A stretch of DNA of 48,309 nt from Thermoplasmatales archaeon SG8-52-3 (GTDB lineage Archaea > Thermoplasmatota > E2 > DHVEG-1). Where the stretch lies: the NCBI GenBank assembly GCA_001595915.1, contig LSSG01000084.1, forward strand, positions 1-48,309, in the 5' to 3' direction. The position numbers were made by a program, and so were the translations under genes. The notes under the pieces are model-generated. The model had not been told where the DNA came from, did no database searches, and saw only the letters and a program-made list of their open reading frames with translations. This document shows positions 20,156-30,049 of this stretch, piece after piece. Positions within the stretch are counted from its first letter, which is position 1. Each line of letters opens with the position of its first letter.

Positions 20156-21460
20156 GTGATTCTAATGGGTTGGTATATTGATGTTGAATACATAAGAAAA
20201 CAAGCAAAGATGAATAATGAATTTTTTGCTAGTTCACTTCCAATGATTGCTAGCGAAAATGTTTTATCACCACTTTGCAGAGAAATGCTTCTTACTGATT
20301 TTCATGGTAGGTATGCTGAAGGAACTCCAGGTCATAGATATTATGAAGGATGTAAATTTTTTGATAATGTTGAAGTAAAGGCAATGGAGCTTGCAAAAAA
20401 ACTTTTTAACTGTAGTTATGCAGACGTTCGACCCACTGCTGGAACAACTGCAAATATTGGGATTTTAAAGGCTTTAATAAAACCCGGAGAAACAGCAGTA
20501 GTTCTAGATCTTGCAAATGGTGCTCATATATCATTTGGAAAGTGGGGAGGTGCTGGTGTTAGAGGTATAAATCTGGTCTCTTACCCTTTCAATGATGAAT
20601 TAATGAACATTGATGTTGATGCAGCAGTTAAACTTATAAAAAAAGTAAAACCAAAACTTGCATTAAATGGGCGTTCTGTTTTTTTATTTCCTAGTCCAAT
20701 AAAAGAACTTGCAGAAGCTGTTCATGATTTAGGAATATATCTCGTATATGATGCTGCACATGTTTTGGGACTTATTGCTGGTAAACAATTTCAAGATCCT
20801 TTAAAGGAAGGAGCAGATGTAATGAGTGGAAGTACTCATAAAACTCTACCAGGTCCTCAAGGAGGTATGATTGTTTCTAATCATAAAGGGGATACAGATG
20901 AGGATAAATCATTTTTAAGGAAATTGGGATTTGGGATATTTCCAGGTGTTACTTCTTCTTATCATCTCCATCATGTTGCTGCAAAAGCAATAGCTTTTGC
21001 TGAGCATCTTGAATTTGGTGAAGCATATGCAAAACAAACAATTAAAAATGCACAACGTCTAGCACAATCTTTGTATAATTCAGGATTCAAAGTGTTTGGA
21101 GAAAAACTAGGTTTTACCAAATCTCATCAAATACTTGTTGAGATAGGGCCTGGTAAGGGAAAAGTAGCTTCAAAAAAACTTGAGGATGCGGGTATTGTCA
21201 CAAATATGAATACTATACCTGGTGATACCGATCCGTTAAATCCTTCAGGTCTAAGACTTGGCACACCAGAACTTACTAGAATCGGTATGAAAGAAACAGA
21301 TATGGATAGTATTGCAGAATTTTTTAAAAGAGCATTATTAAAAAATGAGAACGTAAATAAAATAAGGTCAGATATAAAAGATTTCAGGAAGGATTTCCAA
21401 GAGTTACATTACTGTTATAACGAAGGATTTAGAGGTTATGATTATCATAAATTAGTTTAG
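20156..21460 (+). CDS. glyA: serine hydroxymethyltransferase
   Basis: MIASENVLSP, GRYAEGTPGHRYYEGC, STHKTLPGPQGG; true start may be ATG 20165. Confidence 0.95.
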   Translation: MILMGWYIDVEYIRKQAKMNNEFFASSLPMIASENVLSPLCREMLLTDFHGRYAEGTPGHRYYEGCKFFDNVEVKAMELAKKLFNCSYADVRPTAGTTANIGILKALIKPGETAVVLDLANGAHISFGKWGGAGVRGINLVSYPFNDELMNIDVDAAVKLIKKVKPKLALNGRSVFLFPSPIKELAEAVHDLGIYLVYDAAHVLGLIAGKQFQDPLKEGADVMSGSTHKTLPGPQGGMIVSNHKGDTDEDKSFLRKLGFGIFPGVTSSYHLHHVAAKAIAFAEHLEFGEAYAKQTIKNAQRLAQSLYNSGFKVFGEKLGFTKSHQILVEIGPGKGKVASKKLEDAGIVTNMNTIPGDTDPLNPSGLRLGTPELTRIGMKETDMDSIAEFFKRALLKNENVNKIRSDIKDFRKDFQELHYCYNEGFRGYDYHKLV

Positions 21461-21464
21461 AAAT

Positions 21465-22013
21465 ATGATTATTGCTCTGTCTGGAACACCTGGAACTGGA
21501 AAAACTTCTGTTTCTGAAGTACTAAGAAATAGAAATTTAGAGGTAATTGATTTTAACAAAGAAGCAAGGGAAAATAACTTTTTAATTGGAAAGGATATAA
21601 AAAGAGATTCAAATTTTGTTGATATTGAAAAATTCAACAAATATATTATAAAAAATTACAGTGAAAAAAAATTAATTATTATTGAAGGACATCTATCACA
21701 CCTTTTAAAAATTGCAGAAAAAATAATTTTACTAAGGTGTCACCCAAAAATTCTAAAAAATAATTTAACAAAAAAAGGATGGAAAAAAGAAAAAATTAAG
21801 GAAAATATTGAAGCAGAAATTCTTGATATTATACTTTGTGAGGCTACTGAGATTCATGAAGAAAGTAACATCTTTGAAATAGATGTATCAAATAAATCAA
21901 TTATTGAGATTGCAGATGACATTATTGATTTAACTAAAAATAATTTTAAAAACATGAAAAAATTCAAAATAGGAAGAGTTGATTGGTCTGAGGAAATACT
22001 AAAACAATTCTAA
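21465..22013 (+). CDS. adenylate kinase AK6/Fap7-like NTPase
   Basis: P-loop GTPGTGKTS, short LID region typical of AK6. Confidence 0.88.
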   Translation: MIIALSGTPGTGKTSVSEVLRNRNLEVIDFNKEARENNFLIGKDIKRDSNFVDIEKFNKYIIKNYSEKKLIIIEGHLSHLLKIAEKIILLRCHPKILKNNLTKKGWKKEKIKENIEAEILDIILCEATEIHEESNIFEIDVSNKSIIEIADDIIDLTKNNFKNMKKFKIGRVDWSEEILKQF

Positions 22014-22028
22014 AAAGGTTGATCCATA

Positions 22029-22676
22029 ATGGTACTTGATAACCAGAGAAAAAATGTAGATCCAATTCTTAATTCAATTGCAAGACGATTTATTAAAATA
22101 AATCCTAATTCTCTTTCTTGGCTATCCGTTCTTTTTGCTTTTCTTGCTGGTTTATTTTTTTATTTATCTTCACCAAATCTTGAATTAATTAATTTTTATC
22201 TTTATTATGCTGTTATTTTTATCTTTTTAAATGGTTTTTTTGATGCAATCGATGGGAAAGTTGCAAAATTATCAAATAAGACATCCAAGATGGGAGATTT
22301 TCTTGACCATGCATTAGATAGATTTGCCGACGTGTTAATTCTTGGTGGTCTAGCATTAAGTCCTTGGTGTAGATATCCAAGTATTGGACTTCTTGCAATT
22401 GTTGGAATGCTTTTAACAAGTTATATGGGGACTCAGGCTCAGGCAGTTGGTTACAAGCGAAATTATTCAGGCTTGCTTGGAAGAGCTGATAGACTTGTAT
22501 TACTTATGTTTGCTCCAATTATTCAACATATATTGCTTTTTTATTCTGATTTAAAACTACCCTTGGAATTATATCTCTTAGAATGGGTATTGATTTATTT
22601 TGCAGTTATTGGAAATATTACTGCTTTACAAAGATTCTATAGTACACTTAGATATTTTAAAAAATTAAAAAAATAA
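22029..22676 (+). CDS. CDP-alcohol phosphatidyltransferase family protein
   Basis: FFDAIDGKVAKLSNKTSKMGDFLDHALDRFAD motif, multi-TM. Confidence 0.93.
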   Translation: MVLDNQRKNVDPILNSIARRFIKINPNSLSWLSVLFAFLAGLFFYLSSPNLELINFYLYYAVIFIFLNGFFDAIDGKVAKLSNKTSKMGDFLDHALDRFADVLILGGLALSPWCRYPSIGLLAIVGMLLTSYMGTQAQAVGYKRNYSGLLGRADRLVLLMFAPIIQHILLFYSDLKLPLELYLLEWVLIYFAVIGNITALQRFYSTLRYFKKLKK

Positions 22677-22683
22677 TTAATTG

Positions 22684-22734
22684 TGTGGGGGTAAGGAAGG
22701 GAAAATTGGAAAATATTAAACCACCTCCCCCACA
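22684..22734 (+). other. GC-rich stem-loop, possible ncRNA or terminator
   Basis: perfect 8-bp TGTGGGGG/CCCCCACA pairing around a 35-nt loop, just downstream of stop at 22676. Confidence 0.4.
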
Positions 22735-22971
22735 AAATCTCTTAACAATAACTCATGATTTTTTTCCAAGAAATATTAAAATATTTCTTTCATCATCTTA
22801 ACTATACTTCCTAAATTTTATTACTGTGAGTTTTTATATAAAACTTATTTTATTGACTTTGTACAAAATATAATTTTTTCATAAAAAATTCAGTTTATGA
22901 ACAAAAAATATAGATAATAAAAAGGATAGAATATTTTAAAAAAATTGAAAATAATTAATAATTTTTTACAT

Positions 22972-23421
22972 TTAATAGATTAAATATGCATTATCTGCTT
23001 GACATCTTGCAATAATGAAATTATTTTCTACTAGTAATGATTTTCCACCCCAGAATAATATGCCGGTAGCACCGTTTAAGTTGATTTTTATATTTTCCTT
23101 GCCCCACATGAATTTAAAACCACCACCACCTCGTATAATTAGATTTATTGTTTCGTCAATCTCGCCATTTGCATTAATTGTAAAATCCTTTTTGAAAAAA
23201 TTACAATATAATCCAAATTTCCATAGAATTGGACCTGTTACATCATTACATTTCCCAAATATAAGAATAATGCAATCATTAAAACTATCATTATTTTCAG
23301 CATTTATTATTTCTGCTTCTTTGTTGGATACATTATCTCCAATAACTATTTGTATTGTTGAAAGTAATAGTAAAATTATAGTTGCAGTTATTAAAGATCT
23401 ATTTTTTATTGTAACACTCAT
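22972..23421 (-). CDS. hypothetical secreted protein
   Basis: signal peptide; strong SD AGAGGAGGTGAA upstream of ATG. Confidence 0.6.
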   Translation of the reverse strand: MSVTIKNRSLITATIILLLLSTIQIVIGDNVSNKEAEIINAENNDSFNDCIILIFGKCNDVTGPILWKFGLYCNFFKKDFTINANGEIDETINLIIRGGGGFKFMWGKENIKINLNGATGILFWGGKSLLVENNFIIARCQADNAYLIY

Positions 23422-23988
23422 TCTTATTCACCTCCTCTAAAATAATATTATAGCTGATTTTATTTAAATTTTACTGACAAAAATCATTATTTTTTGAATT
23501 TTTTTTTATTTTTATAAAAGTTTCATTCAAATTAGTACTTTTTAGATTATATATGTTTTCAGGTTCAATTGAATCCTCTGACATTTAAAGGTTTTAAATA
23601 TTTATTATATGGATTAGGGTTATTATTTAATTCTTTTATGGATTTTAATTTATTTGAATTAGATACATCAGATTTTAATTCACTTGCTAAATCAATAACT
23701 CTTTCTGTAACTACAAATACTTTTACTATGTTTTCTATTTCAATTAATTCTGCCTTATCTGAAGTTACCCCAACCACATTTATATATATCTATCTCACCT
23801 CCCTTGTGTTTGTTAATTATTAACATGTATATATTTGTCACTCATACTAAATAAACTTTGTGAAATCTTCAAAATTTTTTCTTTATTCTTTAGATTAATC
23901 TAAAAATAGATCTTAATTATGTTAATTTCATATTAACCTATTATTTTTATATCTTTGATTTCTATTCCAAAAAAGGTTTAAACTTAAA

Positions 23989-25257
23989 ATGACCAAAAAG
24001 AATGCGATAATAATATCCTTAAATGAAGATGTCTCAGAAATAATTGATTTAGCTGGTTCTCTAGATTATAAAATTATTAAGACTTATATTCAAAATAGAC
24101 AAATCCCAGATGTAAACAGTTTTATAGGTAGTGGAAAGGTCGAAGAAATTAAGGAATATCTAGATACTTCTGAACAAAAAATAGATTTAATAATAATAGA
24201 TGGCGAGTTAAAACCCTCTCAATGGTTCAATCTTGAAAAAAAAATTGGATTGGATGTATTTGATAGAATAAGACTAATCCTAGCAATCTTTGAAGAGAGA
24301 GCAGATAAAAAAGAAGCAAAACTCCAAGTAAAATTAGCTCAACTTCAATATGAAAGACCTTTTGTAAGAGAAATTATTCATAGAGCAAGATCTGGAGAAC
24401 ATCCTGGTTTTATGGCTGGCGGAGAATATCAAGTTGATGATTATTATGAAATGATTAAAAAACAGATGAAAAAAATAAAGGAACAATTAACAAATATCAG
24501 AAATCAAAGAGAGGTACGTAGAAGACATAGACATGTTGGTGGTTTTTACTTAGTTTCGCTAGCAGGATATACAAATGCAGGTAAAAGTAGTCTATTAAAT
24601 TTGTTATCTGATGAAAAAGTAAAAGTTGAAGGAAGATTGTTTTCTACACTATCTACTACAACAAGAAGAATTAGTAAAAAAAGATTACCAATATTAATTA
24701 CAGATACAGTTGGATTTATTCAAAACTTACCTGCATATATTATAGATGCATTTCATTCAACTTTAGAAGAAATTGAAGAATCTGACGTTGTCTTATTAAT
24801 TATTGATATTAGTGAAAAAAAAGAAATTATTGCAAATAAATTAAAAGTTTCCTTAGATGAATTAATTGAACTTGGTGTAAAATCTCCAGTGATTATTACA
24901 TTAAATAAAATTGATATGATTACTGAAAAGGAAATAAATTCTAGAATTGATTATTTAAAAAATCAGGGATTTTTTGAAAATAAAAAAATTATATCAATTT
25001 CTGTAAAAAACGAAAAGAATATCGATATTCTTTTAAAATTGACTTATGAGTCTCTACCTCAATTAGTTAGATTTAAAATAAAATTACCATTAAATGAGAA
25101 ATCTCAATCTTTCATTTCGTGGATTTATGAAAATGCAAATGTTTTAGAAATTTCTTATGGTAATTATGTTATTCTTAAAATAGAATGTAATTCGGTTATA
25201 CAATCCAGAATAATTACTAAATGTAAAAACCTAGATGGTTTCCAGTTAATTGAATAA
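23989..25257 (+). CDS. hflX: GTPase HflX
   Basis: GYTNAGKSSLLNLL, FSTLSTTTR, DTVGFIQNLP, NKID; N-terminal HflX domain. Confidence 0.95.
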   Translation: MTKKNAIIISLNEDVSEIIDLAGSLDYKIIKTYIQNRQIPDVNSFIGSGKVEEIKEYLDTSEQKIDLIIIDGELKPSQWFNLEKKIGLDVFDRIRLILAIFEERADKKEAKLQVKLAQLQYERPFVREIIHRARSGEHPGFMAGGEYQVDDYYEMIKKQMKKIKEQLTNIRNQREVRRRHRHVGGFYLVSLAGYTNAGKSSLLNLLSDEKVKVEGRLFSTLSTTTRRISKKRLPILITDTVGFIQNLPAYIIDAFHSTLEEIEESDVVLLIIDISEKKEIIANKLKVSLDELIELGVKSPVIITLNKIDMITEKEINSRIDYLKNQGFFENKKIISISVKNEKNIDILLKLTYESLPQLVRFKIKLPLNEKSQSFISWIYENANVLEISYGNYVILKIECNSVIQSRIITKCKNLDGFQLIE

Positions 25258-25460
25258 TTTTATACATTTTGACATTTTAACAAAAAAAGTTAATATACTG
25301 AAAAAATTAAGATTTATATTAAAGAATAACACGACATCTAAACAAATGTAAAAATATCATAAAAAATAATATCAAACAATCATAATCGTGGTTAAAGACC
25401 ACTTGAATATTGAAGGGATGTTACAAATTTCAATTTCTACTAAAGAATCGATAAATATTC

Positions 25461-25485
25461 TAGGGCTCCAATAAATGGAGCCCTA
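25461..25485. repeat. perfect 10-bp inverted repeat/hairpin
   Basis: TAGGGCTCCA-ataaa-TGGAGCCCTA. Confidence 0.75.
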
Positions 25486-25544
25486 ATAGAATGTTCTATA
25501 AATTAAAAAAAATTATATATTTAATAATTGTTTATATAAGATAT

Positions 25545-25970
25545 ATGGAAAAACAAAAAAAGCTATTACTTAGTAGTACAGTAATAATTATTGCTGTAAT
25601 AATTGTAGTTGTTAGTTTATTATCTGGCTGCTCATCAAATAATTCTAATACAAATAGCACAAATGGAAACACAGTAAAATTGGAATTAGTAAATTATTCA
25701 GTTGAAACTCGTTTGGATTTGACAGGAGAAGAATATAAACAAATTACAGGTTTTGTAAAAAATAATGGTAGTAAAACTATTAATGAAATTAAAATTATAA
25801 TAAGGTTCAATGACACTAATGATAATGAACTTTTTAACAAAACTTCTTACATATATGATTTACAAAGTAAAAAAACAAAAGAATTTAGCACTGTATATCA
25901 TTCTTTAACTAAAAATTATTATAAGGTAGATTGGAAGGATGTAGGATTTGATTTAATAGTAATTAAATAA
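25545..25970 (+). CDS. lipoprotein with FxLYD-like domain
   Basis: lipobox LLSGC; ITGFVKNNGSKTINEIKIIIRFND pattern; ORF extends to 25491. Confidence 0.7.
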   Translation: MEKQKKLLLSSTVIIIAVIIVVVSLLSGCSSNNSNTNSTNGNTVKLELVNYSVETRLDLTGEEYKQITGFVKNNGSKTINEIKIIIRFNDTNDNELFNKTSYIYDLQSKKTKEFSTVYHSLTKNYYKVDWKDVGFDLIVIK

Positions 25971-26082
25971 AATGTAAAATAATTCACTTTTTTTTAATTA
26001 TATTATATAATAGTTTTTTACAAACCACAAGGTATAAGTTCTAGTAATTTATTCTTAATTTTAATAGGAAGGATGGAATGTA

Positions 26083-26685
26083 ATGTCTAAAGAAAATAAA
26101 ATTAATTTGAAACTTGAGGTTTTTAAAGATAAAAGCTCTGGTAAATTATCATTAATGGCTCATTTTGATAAATCTGCTCCTAATATTTACAAAGAAAAAG
26201 ATAATTTTCTTTGGGCTCCTACAGTTGAGGAAAAAGATTTTTTATTTGAAGCATTTAATATGATACCGGAGGGATCACCTGCAATACCCACAAAAGAAAA
26301 TAAAACAGATTCAGAGGAGCAGATTGATAATAAAGAAAGGCCTGAAGATAAAAATACTGAAAAAGAGTCAAATACAAATAAAATACCAACAGAAGAAAAA
26401 TCTGAGGAATTATCTTCCATTTCAGAAACGAGTGATGATTACACAAAAGATGAAACTCAAAATGATATCGATGATTCATTGTTAGAAGAACTAAATAAAG
26501 ATGAATTAAAAAATTTAGATGATGAAAAAGATAATGGATTAATTGTTGAGGCAGATGGTGATGCAATTGATGAGGCAATAAAAAAACATGCAAAAGATGA
26601 TGAATCTATTGTGGAAGCAGATGAACAAACAATTATTGATAAAGTTTTAAGTCAAAAGAAAAAAGGGAGATGGAGTAGAAAATAA
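26083..26685 (+). CDS. hypothetical acidic protein
   Basis: 200 aa, globular N-terminus, acidic low-complexity middle, basic C-terminus; in-frame ATG. Confidence 0.65.
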   Translation: MSKENKINLKLEVFKDKSSGKLSLMAHFDKSAPNIYKEKDNFLWAPTVEEKDFLFEAFNMIPEGSPAIPTKENKTDSEEQIDNKERPEDKNTEKESNTNKIPTEEKSEELSSISETSDDYTKDETQNDIDDSLLEELNKDELKNLDDEKDNGLIVEADGDAIDEAIKKHAKDDESIVEADEQTIIDKVLSQKKKGRWSRK

Positions 26686-26700
26686 AATCATTTTTTTTCG

Positions 26701-27093
26701 TTACGATTGACTTTCTTTTATTTCAAATAAATAACCTGAAAAATCCTTAATAAATAGTAGAGTCTTTTCACCTTTTTTCACAAATATTGGTTTTAATCCA
26801 TATGATTTGCATATTTCTATAAACTCTTTTTTATTGTCAATCTCAATACAGATATGTTCAAAGTTATATTTTGTTATAATTTTTGTTATAAAAACCTCAA
26901 AATATGCTTTATCATTGCTATAAACATCTACGATTACTTCTTCGTCTATATTAAAAATTTGATTTGACAAATCTTTTGATAAAGTAAATGTTTTATTGAG
27001 TTTAAGTCCAAGTATTTTATTGAAAAATATTTCTGCTTTTTTTCTATTTGAATATTGTAATGAAACATGTAATGTTTTAACTTCTTTTTTCAT
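26701..27093 (-). CDS. VOC (glyoxalase/dioxygenase) superfamily protein
   Basis: LHVSLQYSNRKKAEIFFNKILGL ... FEHICIEIDN ... LLFIKDFSGYLFEIKE. Confidence 0.75.
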   Translation of the reverse strand: MKKEVKTLHVSLQYSNRKKAEIFFNKILGLKLNKTFTLSKDLSNQIFNIDEEVIVDVYSNDKAYFEVFITKIITKYNFEHICIEIDNKKEFIEICKSYGLKPIFVKKGEKTLLFIKDFSGYLFEIKESQS

Positions 27094-27115
27094 GAAAATT
27101 AAAAAAGGGGTAAAT

Positions 27116-28300
27116 TTAGATAATGTCTAATTGTTTTCCTAGTTTTTCGAATTTTTCAAGTGTAAAGTCTAAATCTTTTTTTGTAAGTCCAGCATTCATC
27201 ATAGTCCTGATTCTTGCTTTGTCTCTTGCAACCATTGGAAATACTATTGGAAGTGCAAATATACCTTCAGTAAATAGTTTATTACTGAGTTCTTTTGCTT
27301 TACTAGATTCTCCAACAATTACTGGAGTTATTGGTGTTTCGCTTTCACCTGTATCAAATCCCATTGATATTAGTTCTTTTTTGAAATAATTAGTGTTATC
27401 CCATAGTTTTTTTACATGTTCAGGTTCTGTTTCTAAAACATCAATTGCTGCTAATTGGGCTCCAGCAACAGCTGGTGGATGTGAACCTGAAAGAAGCCAT
27501 GTTCTGGATTTATTATAAGCAAAATTTGTTAAATTTTGACTACCAGCAATAAGACCACCTACAACTCCATAAGCTTTGCTAAAAGTTCCCATCTCAACAT
27601 CAATTTTTCCTTCAATATTAAAATGAGCACCTATTCCCCGTCCATCTTCTCCAATAACACCTTCTCCATGAGCGTCATCTACATAAGTCATTGCACCAAA
27701 TTCACTTGCAAGTTTTACAATTTTATCCATTGGTGCAATGTCTCCATCCATACTAAATACGCCATCTGTTATAATCAGAATTCTTCTGCTTTTTTTATCA
27801 GCTTCAATCAGAACTTTTTCTAGTTCACCCATATCTCGATGTTTATAAACTGCTCTTTCTGCTTTTGTAAGCCTAACTCCATCGATTATACTTCCATGAT
27901 TTAGCTCATCAGATATTATTATATCCTCCTTTCCAACAAGTTGAGGTATAAGTCCGGCATTTGCAGCAAAGCCGGTTTGATAAATAAGAGATGATTCAGT
28001 TCTTTTGAATTTTGCAAGTCTTTTTTCTACTTCAATATGAAGTTTCATCGTACCAGCAATTGCTCTAACAGATCCAGATCCGGCACCATATTGTTTAGCT
28101 GCATCAATTGCAGCCTTTATGAGTTTAGGATGATTACTTAGACTTAGATAATTATTTGAACAAAGCATGATTACTTTTTTTCCATCAACAATAGAATGTG
28201 GTGTTGAACCAGATTCTAAAATCCTAAGTTTCCAATCAAAGTTCTTTTTGACAAGTTCATCATATTCCTCTTTTAAAAAAGATTTTGAATTTCTGTTCAT
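27116..28300 (-). CDS. kbl: glycine C-acetyltransferase / 7-keto-8-aminopelargonate synthase family
   Basis: NNYLSLSNHPKL, GAGSGSVRAIAGT, DDAHGEGVIG, GTFSKAYGVVGG; SD GGGAGGT before ATG 28300 (ORF extends to 28354). Confidence 0.88.
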   Translation of the reverse strand: MNRNSKSFLKEEYDELVKKNFDWKLRILESGSTPHSIVDGKKVIMLCSNNYLSLSNHPKLIKAAIDAAKQYGAGSGSVRAIAGTMKLHIEVEKRLAKFKRTESSLIYQTGFAANAGLIPQLVGKEDIIISDELNHGSIIDGVRLTKAERAVYKHRDMGELEKVLIEADKKSRRILIITDGVFSMDGDIAPMDKIVKLASEFGAMTYVDDAHGEGVIGEDGRGIGAHFNIEGKIDVEMGTFSKAYGVVGGLIAGSQNLTNFAYNKSRTWLLSGSHPPAVAGAQLAAIDVLETEPEHVKKLWDNTNYFKKELISMGFDTGESETPITPVIVGESSKAKELSNKLFTEGIFALPIVFPMVARDKARIRTMMNAGLTKKDLDFTLEKFEKLGKQLDII

Positions 28301-28405
28301 TAGTAAAAACCTCCCATTGTTTATATTAATTCTTTTAAGATTTCTGGGAATCAAGTAAAAATATTAAAAGTTGTTGGTTAAATTTAATAGAACTTCCTTT
28401 AAAAA

Positions 28406-29545
28406 TTATGTTAATGTTTGAATCTTTACGACTCTACTAAGACGGTATCCAATCACAACCATGATAAACTCTTTTTCAGCAAACATTCTATCTAGTTCTT
28501 CATCTCCCATATCAACACGGATAGCAGGAATTGATGCAAGTTTAGCTGGAGTTGATACAACAATAATATTATCAATACCAATAATTTTTATAATTTCAGG
28601 ACTCAGTTGTAGGTTTCCTCTACCTAAAATAAAACCCTGGGCACCAATTGGACTAAGTAATAATTTTACTTTTAGATATTTCCTTAATAGATTTAATATG
28701 CCTTGCTCGTTAAGATCAGTGCCGATTACTTTTTTATTATATATTGCATCGATACCAAGTAATGAGTTTTTGACTCCAATTTTATTTGCAATATAATCTA
28801 TTGTTCCTCCAGAGCCAAAAAGAAATAAACAATCATTATTTTTTTCGATTTCATCCAAAATATGTTCATAAAGTTCATCTTTAATTTCATTATCTGATAA
28901 AGTTTCGAAAGTTGATTTACCAACTTGAATATAAGTTGGTTCAACAATACCTTTTGCTATACCAAATAATTTAATTTTCCATTCTCCTTTTCTATATTTT
29001 TCTTCATTAAGATCCATAATTTCCGCATCGCCAATTGTAAGGTTATTATTAACAAATTCATTGAGCGTTTTAGCAGATGCAGAAGTACTAATTCCAAACA
29101 CCCCTGAATGCATCTTAACGCCTGATGGAATGCCAAGAATTGGAATTCTTGTTTTAACTATCTCAAAAATATCTCTTGCAGTACCATCTCCACCACAAAA
29201 AAGAATTAAATCTACTTTCTCTTCAATAAATTTTTCAGATGCATTTTTTGTATCCAATTTACTAGTACTATTATATTTTGGTGAATACACTATTTCAAAA
29301 TTTTTTATTCCAGCTTTTTTTAATACATTGCTACCCATTTCACCTTTACATGTAAACCATTTAATTTTATCTTTTTTAGAATTAATAGAAATGAACTTTT
29401 TTACTGTTTCGACTGCTTTTTGAGTTGCAATTGGTTTGGCCCCCAGTTTTATCGCTTTTTTTAAAACTCCGTCAGTACCTTTCAAACCTACTTTACCACC
29501 CATACCTGCAATAGGATTAACTACAAAACCAATCTTTGATATCAT
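28406..29545 (-). CDS. ATP-NAD kinase family protein (COG3199-like)
   Basis: GFVVNPIAGMGGKVGLKGTDG, LFCGGDGTARDI, GIPSGVKMHSGVF. Confidence 0.88.
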   Translation of the reverse strand: MISKIGFVVNPIAGMGGKVGLKGTDGVLKKAIKLGAKPIATQKAVETVKKFISINSKKDKIKWFTCKGEMGSNVLKKAGIKNFEIVYSPKYNSTSKLDTKNASEKFIEEKVDLILFCGGDGTARDIFEIVKTRIPILGIPSGVKMHSGVFGISTSASAKTLNEFVNNNLTIGDAEIMDLNEEKYRKGEWKIKLFGIAKGIVEPTYIQVGKSTFETLSDNEIKDELYEHILDEIEKNNDCLFLFGSGGTIDYIANKIGVKNSLLGIDAIYNKKVIGTDLNEQGILNLLRKYLKVKLLLSPIGAQGFILGRGNLQLSPEIIKIIGIDNIIVVSTPAKLASIPAIRVDMGDEELDRMFAEKEFIMVVIGYRLSRVVKIQTLT

Positions 29546-29605
29546 TGCTCTCTTTTACCTAAAACAAGCTATAATATTAAATATTAATCTATAAAAAATT
29601 AGGTT

Positions 29606-29626
29606 GAGCTGACAAAATGTCAGCTC
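29606..29626 (-). terminator. hairpin terminator downstream of 29640..29825
   Basis: GAGCTGACA-aaa-TGTCAGCTC; U-rich stretch follows on minus strand. Confidence 0.6.
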
Positions 29627-29639
29627 TAAAATAACACAT

Positions 29640-29825
29640 CTATTTTTTCTTCAGATAGGGTAAACCTGTCCTTTTATTTACACCAACTTTGTATCCACTT
29701 GGCAATTCACAAGGAGTACCACTTTTTGGCTTTCTTTTACTAAAGAAATATATAGTTTGGGTTCTTCCACCCTTAAGTTTTACATCACGTGTATACAATG
29801 TCCACCCATCATGCATATACGCCAT
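29640..29825 (-). CDS. conserved-looking small basic protein
   Basis: 61 aa MAYMHDGWTLYTRDVKLKGGRTQTIYFFSKRKPKSGTPCELPSGYKVGVNKRTGLPYLKKK; SD GGAGGT before ATG. Confidence 0.8.
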   Translation of the reverse strand: MAYMHDGWTLYTRDVKLKGGRTQTIYFFSKRKPKSGTPCELPSGYKVGVNKRTGLPYLKKK

Positions 29826-30049
29826 ACTCTCAACCTCCAAGAATGTGAATATTTATCTTTACATTTAAGTCTTGCGTTTATAACAAACTTGTCAATAGAC
29901 ATATATGTCGGCTGATTATTAGGTTATCTGGTGATTTCCGTTTTGAATCATTCTTATTAATACAAAAAAACTAGATATTGTTATTTTTATTGTAAAATTT
30001 AAATATGAAATATAATATTATATTATAGATTAATGGGAGGTAATAACTA

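Noticed and set aside
23015-23440. 141-aa + strand ORF
   Set aside because: Opposite strand ORF 22972..23421 has a signal peptide and a strong SD; the + ORF has neither.
27123-29423. + strand ORFs antisense to kbl and the NAD kinase-like gene
   Set aside because: Ser/Phe/Ile-rich shadow ORFs opposite well-supported genes.
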